Assembly (NCBI GenBank): GCA_934547065.1
Contig: CAKTEF010000037.1
Location: 1 to 12,264, forward strand
Reading direction: 5' to 3'
Length of the DNA: 12,264 bases
From: an uncultured Faecalibacterium sp.
GTDB lineage: Bacteria > Bacillota > Clostridia > Oscillospirales > Ruminococcaceae
The translations under genes and the position numbers were made by a program. Shown here piece by piece: positions 1 to 8,644 of the stretch (positions are counted from its first letter, which is position 1; each line of letters starts with the position of its first letter). The notes under the pieces are model-generated. The model saw only the letters and a list, made by a program, of their open reading frames with translations, searched no databases and was not told the DNA's origin.

Positions 1-165
1 CGCCACACCTATGTGTCGCAGATGCAGGCGTTGGGCGTGGATATCCAGACCATCCAGAGCATCGTAGGCCACGCCGACACCGAGATGACTGAGCATTATC
101 TCCATGTTCAGGAATCCATTCGGCAGAGTGCGATCCAGTTGTTCAGTGAGGCATTTTCGGCCTGA
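1..165 (+). CDS. Tyrosine recombinase/integrase, C-terminal fragment (5' end outside window)
   Basis: The frame is open from base 1 to a TGA at 163-165 and gives the last 54 residues of a phage-type integrase. The fragment begins at RHTY, which matches the end of the HxxR box (catalytic Arg) of tyrosine recombinases. It continues with VGH (the family's conserved second His) and ends with TEHYLHV, where the Tyr is the expected nucleophile that makes the 3'-phosphotyrosine bond to DNA. The order and spacing fit the family. The enzyme would catalyse site-specific integration or excision of a mobile element. The gene points at the 3' end of tRNA-Pro only 134 bp away, the usual position of an integrase at the end of an element inserted beside a tRNA. 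Whether the full gene is intact cannot be seen. A chromosomal XerC/D is less likely given the tRNA neighbour. Confidence 0.85.
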   Translation, partial: RHTYVSQMQALGVDIQTIQSIVGHADTEMTEHYLHVQESIRQSAIQLFSEAFSA

Positions 166-210
166 AAATTGGACGGAACGTCACTAATTAGACCAGATAA
201 AATCTTTGGC

Positions 211-234
211 ATTGTGGTCAAAATTGTGGTCAAA
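211..234. repeat. Tandem 12-bp direct repeat between integrase and tRNA
   Basis: The unit attgtggtcaaa occurs twice head to tail (211-222 and 223-234) with no mismatch, and one further A follows. It sits between the integrase stop and the tRNA terminator. Short direct repeats next to an integrase gene are often arm-type binding sites for the recombinase or part of the attachment region. That role is inference here. Confidence 0.6.
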
Positions 235-258
235 ACCAAATGAGGCCAGCCTATAAAC

Positions 259-298
259 AAAAAAATCCAACGATTTCTAACGTGAAATCGTTGGATTT
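259..298 (-). terminator. Rho-independent terminator of tRNA-Pro
   Basis: A perfect 15-bp inverted repeat (263-277 with 284-298) has a 6-base loop. Read on the minus strand it is followed by an uninterrupted run of seven T (259-265, partly inside the stem). It starts one base after the encoded CCA of the tRNA, so it should release the tRNA transcript. Confidence 0.9.
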
Positions 299-299
299 A

Positions 300-377
300 T
301 GGTCCGAGTGGCGAGAATCGAACTCACGGCCTCTTGAACCCCATTCAAGCGCGCTACCAAAACTGCGCTACACCCGG
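300..377 (-). tRNA. tRNA-Pro (anticodon GGG)
   Basis: The minus strand folds as a full cloverleaf. The acceptor stem CCGGGTG pairs with CACTCGG (one G-T pair), followed by discriminator A and an encoded CCA at 300-302. The D stem is GCGC/GCGC, the anticodon stem CTTGA/TCAAG with the 7-base loop ATGGGGT, and the T stem GTGAG/CTCGC with loop TTCGATT. Loop positions 34-36 read GGG, which decodes CCC, and the G after the anticodon is typical of proline tRNAs. The length is 78 bases because of a slightly long D loop. It has its own promoter and terminator and lies on the same strand as uvrA. Its 3' end faces an integrase gene, so it may be an integration target. Confidence 0.95.
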
Positions 378-420
378 ATATCGCGCTCCACTTCCCTACC
401 GAAGCGTGGCGACAGGAGAT

Positions 421-449
421 ATTATACGCGAAAAGCGGGTGCTTGTCAA
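421..449 (-). promoter_or_regulatory. Sigma-A type promoter of tRNA-Pro
   Basis: On the minus strand TTGACA (444-449) and TATAAT (421-426) are separated by exactly 17 bases, a perfect match to the housekeeping consensus. The predicted transcription start is about 36 bases before the tRNA. This is as expected for a strongly expressed stable RNA. Confidence 0.9.
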
Positions 450-497
450 CCGTTTTTTGAAAATTTTGCAAGTTTTTGTAAAACGTGCTGTACTGCG

Positions 498-3381
<2,884 letters not shown>

Positions 3382-3395
<14 letters not shown>

Positions 3396-5439
3396 GGTAC
3401 TTTCTCCCTCTCCTTTGTGTCTGCGCGTGATTCTGCCTGCGCTCAGTCTCGGCGGACGAATCCACCGTGGGGTTCTCGCCCCGGCGCAGGCGGTCGATCT
3501 GGTCGCGCAGGAACGCAGCATGCTCAAACTCCAGCAGTTTTGCCGCTTCTTTCATCTCACGGGTCAGCCGCTCAATGGCTGCCTCGCGTTCCAATTTGCC
3601 CATCCGGCGGGTATCGCGCCTGGCATTTTCCGCCTTATCGCTGATCTCGATGCTGTCCGGGATGGCCTTGACGATGGTTTTGGGCACAATGCCATGTTCC
3701 TCATTGTAGGCCATCTGGATGGCACGGCGGCGCTCCGTCTCGGTGATGGCGCGGTCCATGCTGTCCGTCACCTCATCCGCATACATGATGACCAGTCCCT
3801 CGGCGTTGCGGGCCGCGCGGCCGATGGTCTGGATCAGGCTCGTCTCACTGCGCAGAAAGCCCTCCTTATCCGCGTCCAGGATGGCCACCAGGCTCACCTC
3901 CGGCAGATCCAGGCCCTCGCGCAGCAGGTTGATGCCCACCACCACGTCAATGGAGCCCAGGCGCAGATCCTTGATGATCTCCATCCGTTCAAAGGTGTCC
4001 ACTTCGTGGTGCATATACTTGACCTTGATCCCCTGCTCGGTCAGAAAATCCGTCAGGTCCTCGGCCATTTTCTTGGTCAGGGTGGTCACAAGCACCCGCT
4101 CGCTGCGCGCCGTCCGGGCGTTGATCTCACCCAGCAGGTCGGTGACCTGTCCCTCCACAGGCCGTACCGAGATCAGCGGGTCCAGCAGGCCGGTGGGCCG
4201 GATGACCTGCTGTGCGATCCGGGTGCTGTTGCTGCGTTCGTAGTCGCCGGGCGTGGCCGAAACAAAGATCATCTGGTTCAGCTTAGACTCCACTTCCTCA
4301 AACTTGAGGGGGCGGTTGTCGAACGCCGACGGCAGGCGGAAACCGTACTCCACCAACGTTTTCTTGCGGGCGTAGTCGCCGCCGTACATGGCGCGCACCT
4401 GCGGCAGGGTAACGTGGCTCTCGTCCACAAACAGTAGAAAATCCTCCGGGAAATAATCCAGCAGCGTGGTGGGCATACTGCCCGGCGCACGGCCCGAAAG
4501 CACCGCCGAGTAGTTCTCGATGCCCTTGCACATGCCCACTTCCGTCAGCATCTCAATGTCGTAATTCGTCCGCTGCTGGATGCGCTGAGCCTCGATGAGC
4601 TTGCCCTCGGAAGTGAACTGCCTGACCTGGGCATCGCACTCGGCGCGGATCTTTTCCATGGCGGCCGCTTTCTTCTCTGCACTGACGATGTAGTGGCTGG
4701 CCGGGAAGATGGCCACATGCTTGACCACGTTTTGCTTGGCCCCGGTCACCGGGTTGAACTCGATGATGCGGTCGATCTCATCGCCAAAAAACTCCACCCG
4801 GATGGCAAGGTCGCTCATATAGGCCAGGTAGATATCCACCGTGTCGCCCCGCACCCGGAACTTGTTGCGGATAAAGTTGATGTCGTTGCGCTCATACTGC
4901 AGATCGACCAGCCGCTTACACAGGGTGTCGCGCTCCATCTCCATGCCGGGCCGCAGGCTGATGACCATGCTGCGGTAGTCGATGGGGTCACCCAGCGAGT
5001 AGATGCAGGATACCGAGGCCACGATGATCACGTCCCGCCGCTCCGAAAGCGCCGCCGTGGCCGAGTGGCGCAGGCGGTCGATCTCGTCGTTGATGGCGCT
5101 GTCCTTTTCAATGTAGGTGTCTGTGCTGGGGATATAGGCCTCCGGCTGGTAGTAATCGTAGTAGGAAACAAAATATTCCACCGCGTTGTCCGGGAAAAAA
5201 GCCCGGAACTCGGTACACAGCTGGGCGGCCAGCGTTTTGTTGTGGGCCAGCACCAGCGTAGGCCGGTTGCACTGGGCAATGACATTGGCCATGGTAAAGG
5301 TCTTGCCGCTGCCCGTGACCCCCAAAAGGGTCTGGCAGCGGTCCCCACGCTCCACGCCCTCCACCAGCTGTTGGATGGCCTGCGGCTGGTCGCCCGTGGG
5401 GGCATAGCTGGAAACAAGATGGAATTTTTCTTCTGCCAC
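3382..5439 (-). CDS. uvrB: Excinuclease ABC subunit B
   Basis: UvrB is the helicase-like damage-verification subunit that receives DNA from UvrA and recruits UvrC for incision. The 685-residue product begins near the conserved [11 protein letters not shown]. It has Walker A GVTGSGKT (40-47), the aromatic beta-hairpin [10 protein letters not shown] (93-102) that inserts between the strands, the helicase II motif DESH (339-342), motif VI-type GRAAR, and a C-terminal UVR domain (about 622-653) for UvrC contact. A basic, poorly conserved 32-residue tail follows; its coding sequence carries the uvrA ribosome binding site. The GTG at 5437-5439 is chosen because AAAGGAG stands 9 bases upstream and the product then starts at the usual point. 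A GTG farther upstream (5473-5475) has no ribosome binding site. It is first gene of the uvrB-uvrA operon. Confidence 0.96.
3404..3416 (-). promoter_or_regulatory. Ribosome binding site deciding the uvrA TTG start
   Basis: On the minus strand AAAGGAG (3410-3416) and GGGAG (3404-3408) lie 14 and 8 bases before TTG at 3395. The GGGAG spacing is the better fit. Both lie within the last codons of uvrB, so ribosomes finishing uvrB pass directly over the uvrA initiation site. Confidence 0.75.
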
Positions 5440-5448
5440 TCCCCTGTT

Positions 5449-5455
5449 CTCCTTT
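5449..5455 (-). promoter_or_regulatory. Ribosome binding site deciding the uvrB GTG start
   Basis: AAAGGAG on the minus strand ends 9 bases before the GTG at 5437-5439. No comparable site precedes the alternative upstream GTG, and no in-frame ATG lies near the start of UvrB homology. Confidence 0.8.
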
Positions 5456-5472
5456 CCGCTCCGATTTTGAAC

Positions 5473-5486
5473 CACAAATAGTTGTG
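5473..5486. promoter_or_regulatory. Possible operator: CACAA-N4-TTGTG palindrome in the uvrBA leader
   Basis: A perfect 5+5 inverted repeat with a 4-base spacer lies just downstream of the uvrBA -10 box, at about +5 to +18. The position would suit a repressor. The half sites do not match the usual Gram-positive LexA box (GAAC-N4-GTTC), so an SOS role is only a possibility and chance is not excluded. Confidence 0.3.
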
Positions 5487-5497
5487 TTTTCGTAGTG

Positions 5498-5526
5498 ATT
5501 ATAGCACAATTATTTTATAATATCAA
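5498..5526 (-). promoter_or_regulatory. Sigma-A type promoter of uvrBA
   Basis: On the minus strand TTGATA (5521-5526) and TATAAT (5498-5503) are 17 bases apart, with an AT-rich spacer. The predicted leader to the uvrB GTG is about 50 bases. The -35 box overlaps the TGA stop codon of radC (5523-5525), so the uvr operon can start on its own while radC transcripts may also run into it; no terminator hairpin separates them. Confidence 0.85.
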
Positions 5527-6248
5527 TACGGCCGCAGCATCTCACCGGTCTGGAAATCATAGAACGGCAGGCGGTTGGCTTCCCGCATGGAGAAGTATTC
5601 GCTCTCGGTCAGGATGATATGATCCCGCAGCTGCACCTTGACCAGCCCCAGCGCCCGGACGATGTTCTCCGTGGCCTGCAAGTCCTCCCGCGAGGGCAGC
5701 GCGATCCCGTTGGGGTGGTTGTGGCAGAGCACCACGCGGTCGGTACCGCCTTTGAGGGCTGCTGCCACCACATCCTTGAGTTCCAGGCTCACCCGGCTTC
5801 CGGTGCCGTCCCGCAGCCAGAACAGCCCCTTGACCCGGCTGCGGCTGTCCAGCGCAGCCAGCAGGGCGCGTTCCTGCGCGGCCCCGGCGAACTGCTTCAT
5901 CAGGTATTCCGCCAGCTCCTCGGTGGTTTTCAGGCTTTTGCGGCCGTGCATGCTGCTCTGGGTGTAGTATCGGCTGATCTGGGGCAAAAGATGCAGCATC
6001 CGGGCCGTGGCGGGGCCAACGCCCTCCACGGTCAAAAGATCCTCCTCGCTGGCTTCCAGCACCCCGGCAAAATCGCCAAAGCGCTCGATCAGGTCATGGG
6101 CCAGGCCATTGGTGTCCCGCCGGGCGTTGGTGATGTAAAGGATGTATTCCAACGCTTCGTGGGGAACCAGGCTTTCCAGCCCGTACTGCTCCACCCGTGT
6201 GCGCATCCGCTGCCGGTGCCCCTGATGATTTGCTCCGTTTCCCGCCAT
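5523..6248 (-). CDS. radC: RadC-family JAMM/MPN-domain protein
   Basis: The 241-residue product has the standard RadC layout and length. The N-terminal part starts with HQGHRQRMR and a UPF0758-type helical segment, followed by a helix-hairpin-helix (TVEGVGPATA). The C-terminal JAMM/MPN domain has H176-N-H178-P-N-G and P-S-x-x-D189, the full zinc-binding HxHPxG...PSxxD pattern. Despite the name, a role in repair is unproven for the family; a metal-dependent peptidase-like or DNA-associated activity is usually suggested. The ATG at 6246-6248 is chosen because AAGGAG stands 7 bases upstream and RadC homology begins a few residues later. The frame runs farther upstream, but that part does not resemble RadC. 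It lies directly upstream of uvrBA on the same strand and is divergent from the pseudouridine synthase gene. Confidence 0.93.
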   Translation of the reverse strand: MAGNGANHQGHRQRMRTRVEQYGLESLVPHEALEYILYITNARRDTNGLAHDLIERFGDFAGVLEASEEDLLTVEGVGPATARMLHLLPQISRYYTQSSMHGRKSLKTTEELAEYLMKQFAGAAQERALLAALDSRSRVKGLFWLRDGTGSRVSLELKDVVAAALKGGTDRVVLCHNHPNGIALPSREDLQATENIVRALGLVKVQLRDHIILTESEYFSMREANRLPFYDFQTGEMLRPY

Positions 6249-6280
6249 AGCCGCTCTCCTTGTGACACATTTCTTCTTTA

Positions 6281-6308
6281 ATAGTACCCGATTTTCCCAA
6301 AAAGACAA
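6281..6308 (-). promoter_or_regulatory. Probable promoter of radC
   Basis: On the minus strand TTGTCT (6303-6308) and TACTAT (6281-6286) are 16 bases apart, a fair match to the sigma-A consensus. It sits about 35 bases before the radC ATG and back to back with the divergent promoter at 6332-6360. Confidence 0.5.
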
Positions 6309-6331
6309 GCCCAGGGCCGAAATATTCCGCG

Positions 6332-6360
6332 TTGACTTCAAAGAAAGGGTGGTTTATTAT
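6332..6360 (+). promoter_or_regulatory. Sigma-A type promoter of the pseudouridine synthase operon
   Basis: TTGACT (6332-6337) and TATTAT (6355-6360) are spaced by 17 bases, one mismatch from consensus in each box. The expected start near 6367 gives a leader of about 34 bases with AAAGGA (6387-6392) 8 bases before the ATG. Confidence 0.85.
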
Positions 6361-6400
6361 AAAAGAAAGCCTGATTTCTGACAGATAAAGGAACAAACCT

Positions 6401-7396
6401 ATGAAACAATACACTGCCACTGCAAACGACGAGGGCGTGCGCCTTTCGCGCTTTGTGCAAAGCGTGACCCGCGGCCTGCCCACCAGCCTGCTGTACAAGA
6501 GCTTCCGCAATAAGCGGATCAAAGTCAACGGAAAAAAAGGAGCCCCGGAGGACCGGATCAAAGCGGGCGACCTCATTGAGCTGTACATCAACGACGAGTT
6601 TTTCCCGCCGGAGAGCGCCGCCCCTGCCGCCCGGAAGCCCGCCCCCCAAAAGCAGCCGGGCCAGCCCAAAGTGACCGTCATCTATGAGGACGACAACATT
6701 GCCGTGCTGTACAAGCCCACCCACCTGCTGTGCCACAGCGACCGCACCGGCGATGCCAACTTAGTGGACGCGTTCACCCAGTATCTGGCCCAAAAGGGCG
6801 AGTACGACCCCACCGGCGAGAACCGCTTCAAGCCCGGCATCTGCAACCGGTTGGACCGCGGCACCGAGGGGTTGGTGATCGCGGCCAAGAGCTACGCCGC
6901 CCTGCGCGACATGAACGAGATCATCCGGACCGACCGGCTCAAGAAAGAATACTACACCATCACGGTGGGCATCCCGCAGTCGGGCCGCTTTACCGCCTGG
7001 TGGGAGCACGACGAAAAGAACAACAAGGTCAGCATCCACGCCCATCAGGCGCAGGACGAGCACCGCAAGCAGATCATCACCGATGTGGACGTTCTGCGCA
7101 CCGCCGGGCCGTTCGCCCTGTGCAGGATTGGCCTCATCACGGGCCGCACCCACCAGATCCGCGCCCACCTGGCCTATCTGGGCAAGCCGGTGTTGGGCGA
7201 CATCAAATACGGCAACCGCAAGATGAACGAGCGCACCGGCACCAAGACCCAGGCCCTGTGCGCCGTCCGCATCAGTTTCCTCGACATCCCGGAGGAGAAC
7301 AGCCTGCGCTATCTCTCCGGCAAAGTCGTCAAGCTGAAAGACCCGCAGATCGTCAAACAGTTCGACGCACTGGATAAAAACAAAGAGTCCCAATAA
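6401..7396 (+). CDS. RluA-family (RluC/RluD-like) 23S rRNA pseudouridine synthase
   Basis: The enzyme isomerises specific uridines to pseudouridine in RNA, most likely 23S rRNA. The 331-residue product has an N-terminal S4 RNA-binding domain (about 13-65, with RIKVNGKKG and the IKAGDLIELY strand). A charged Pro/Ala-rich linker follows (about 68-90), then the catalytic domain with NRLDRGTEG (catalytic Asp152) and the later GRTHQIRAHL and KPVLGDIKYG motifs. Asn instead of His before RLD is common in the RluC branch. The exact uridine targets cannot be read from sequence, so I give no symbol. The ATG follows AAAGGA at 8 bases. It is the first gene of a plus-strand operon; the PAS gene starts 30 bases after its stop. 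Confidence 0.93.
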   Translation: MKQYTATANDEGVRLSRFVQSVTRGLPTSLLYKSFRNKRIKVNGKKGAPEDRIKAGDLIELYINDEFFPPESAAPAARKPAPQKQPGQPKVTVIYEDDNIAVLYKPTHLLCHSDRTGDANLVDAFTQYLAQKGEYDPTGENRFKPGICNRLDRGTEGLVIAAKSYAALRDMNEIIRTDRLKKEYYTITVGIPQSGRFTAWWEHDEKNNKVSIHAHQAQDEHRKQIITDVDVLRTAGPFALCRIGLITGRTHQIRAHLAYLGKPVLGDIKYGNRKMNERTGTKTQALCAVRISFLDIPEENSLRYLSGKVVKLKDPQIVKQFDALDKNKESQ

Positions 7397-7426
7397 CATT
7401 TTTGGGGACCCCGGAGGACACTGAAT

Positions 7427-7801
7427 ATGGACCTGAACGCCTATTTCAAAAGCATCATCGACCAGGACCGCGAGGCCGTGGTCATCTGCGACCTGGATCA
7501 CACGATTCTCTACATGAACCCTGCCGCTGTGGCGGACTATGCCAAATACGGCGGAGCCGCCCTGCTGGGCAAAAGCCTTCTGGCCTGCCACAACCCCCAT
7601 TCGGTGGAAGCCATCCGCAAGGTGATCGCGTGGTTTGCGGCGGATGCCAGCCACAACATCGTCTATACCTATCACAACGCAAAGCACGACCGCGATGTTT
7701 ACATGGTCGCCCTGCGCGATGCAAGCGGCACCCTGATCGGCTACTACGAAAAGCACGATTCCCGCAAGACCGAGACGATGAAGCAGTATGATCTGTTCTG
7801 A
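7427..7801 (+). CDS. Stand-alone PAS-domain protein (PAS_10-like)
   Basis: The 124-residue protein is essentially one PAS domain. The N-terminal strand reads AVVICDLDHTILYMNPAA, a typical PAS core start. Next is LLGKSLLACHNPHS with the conserved-looking Cys54-His55, and the C-terminal strands read DVYMVALRDASGTLIGYYE. The LG-x-S-LL-x-CH pattern resembles the PAS domain found at the C-terminus of DUF438 proteins (PAS_10). No kinase, cyclase, DNA-binding or membrane segment is attached, so it may sense a ligand or redox state and act on a partner. Cys/His could bind haem or metal, but this is speculation. GGAGGA lies 10 bases before the ATG. The acetyltransferase gene follows by 16 bases, so the two are co-transcribed. 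Confidence 0.8.
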   Translation: MDLNAYFKSIIDQDREAVVICDLDHTILYMNPAAVADYAKYGGAALLGKSLLACHNPHSVEAIRKVIAWFAADASHNIVYTYHNAKHDRDVYMVALRDASGTLIGYYEKHDSRKTETMKQYDLF

Positions 7802-7817
7802 CAGAGAAAGGCACCCC

Positions 7818-8447
7818 ATGAAGCACATCGACCTTTCCACCTGGCCCCGGCGGGAGCTGTTCCAGTTCTTTTCCGGGGTATCACAGCCGTTTTACAGTGT
7901 CACGTTCCGGGTGGATGTGACCAACCTCCACGCTTACACCAAGGCCAACGGCCTTTCGTTCTACTACGCCCTGGGCTACCTGGTGACGGATGCCGTAAAT
8001 GCGGTAGAGAATTTCCGCTATACCCTCCGGGACGGCGAACTTTATCTGCTGGACGAGCGCATCCCCAGCTTTACCGACCTGAAACCCGGCAGCGACCGGT
8101 TCCACATCGTCACGCTGAATAAAACCGGCACGATGGCCCAGTTCTGCGCCGCCGTCAAGGCCCGGAGCGCTGCGCAGACCCGCCTGCTGGACCAGGACGA
8201 GTTCGACCCCGCTGCCCTGATCTATTTTTCCTGCCTGCCCTGGCTGGACCTGACCGGCCTGACCAACGAACGGGATTTTGACCGGGACGACAACATCCCC
8301 CGCATCGCCTGGGGCAGATATGTGGAGCAGAATGGCCGCGAGACGCTGGGCATGGCGCTGGAGGTCAACCACCGGTTCGTGGATGGCTGCCACCTGGGCC
8401 GGTTCTGCCAGAACCTACAGGCCGCCATCAACGCATTGGAGCCGTGA
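7818..8447 (+). CDS. CatA-like (chloramphenicol acetyltransferase family) O-acetyltransferase
   Basis: The 209-residue product matches the CAT trimer fold in length and motif order. It has an early YSVTFRVDVTNL segment (the family's DiT motif), FYYALGYLVTDAVN and FRYTLRDGEL. SCLPW follows, where Ser138 matches the family's S-x-x-PW Ser, and the active-site segment is NHRFVDGCH, with catalytic His185, Asp189 and Gly190. Classical CATs read HHAVCDG here, so the first His is Asn184. Catalytic residues are present and an acetyl-CoA-dependent acyl transfer is likely, but the sequence is well diverged from resistance CATs. Its place in a housekeeping-like operon gives no sign of a resistance cassette; chloramphenicol may not be the substrate. 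The ATG at 7818 is chosen because AGAAAGG is 6 bases upstream and CAT homology starts right there; an in-frame ATG at 7788 would overlap the PAS gene. Confidence 0.85.
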   Translation: MKHIDLSTWPRRELFQFFSGVSQPFYSVTFRVDVTNLHAYTKANGLSFYYALGYLVTDAVNAVENFRYTLRDGELYLLDERIPSFTDLKPGSDRFHIVTLNKTGTMAQFCAAVKARSAAQTRLLDQDEFDPAALIYFSCLPWLDLTGLTNERDFDRDDNIPRIAWGRYVEQNGRETLGMALEVNHRFVDGCHLGRFCQNLQAAINALEP

Positions 8448-8463
8448 CCGGAAAGGAGCTGCC

Positions 8464-8594
8464 ATGTACCCCACCCGTGAACAGGCTCTGGCCCTGCTGG
8501 CCGAAGCCGAACCTCACAACTCCGGCAGCTGGCCGGACGCAGCATTTATGATCTTGTCGAAAAAGATACGTTCGATCCAACGTCACTTCACTGA
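8464..8594 (+). pseudogene. HD-domain hydrolase gene reduced to its two ends by an internal deletion
   Basis: A strong ribosome binding site (AAAGGAG, 5 bases before ATG 8464) opens a frame whose first residues, MYPTREQALALLAEAEPHN, look like the N-terminus of small HD-domain phosphohydrolases common in Clostridia. Homology stops after about 23 residues. In a different frame, from about 8527 to the TGA at 8592-8594, the sequence reads LAGRSIYDLVEKDTF, which resembles the C-terminal tail of the same family. The HD metal motif and the whole helical core are absent. The simplest reading is one deletion of more than 100 codons that also shifted the frame. Translation from the retained start would run on to 8676 and give a 70-residue nonsense-tailed peptide. 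Family assignment rests on recalled sequence patterns, not on a search. Confidence 0.65.
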
Positions 8595-8600
8595 TCGCAC

Positions 8601-8635
8601 AAAAGGGGATGCCGCAAGCCACGGCATCCCCTTTT
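8601..8635. terminator. Bidirectional hairpin terminator between convergent units
   Basis: A perfect 14-bp stem (8601-8614 with 8622-8635) has a 7-base loop; the arms start with AAAAGGGG and end with CCCCTTTT. On the plus strand it is followed by a T-rich stretch and ends the 6401-8594 operon. On the minus strand the terminal TTTT lies within the stem and it would end the metallo-beta-lactamase-fold gene, whose stop is only 10 bases away. Confidence 0.9.
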
Positions 8636-8644
8636 CGTTTTGTT

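Noticed and set aside
378..414. Possible hairpin in the tRNA-Pro leader
   Set aside because: Pairing is short and interrupted with a long loop; a normal tRNA 5' leader removed by RNase P is sufficient explanation.
6309..6331. Near-palindrome around AATATT between the divergent radC and pseudouridine synthase promoters
   Set aside because: It is short, has a mismatch and is common in AT-rich spacers; nothing else supports an operator.
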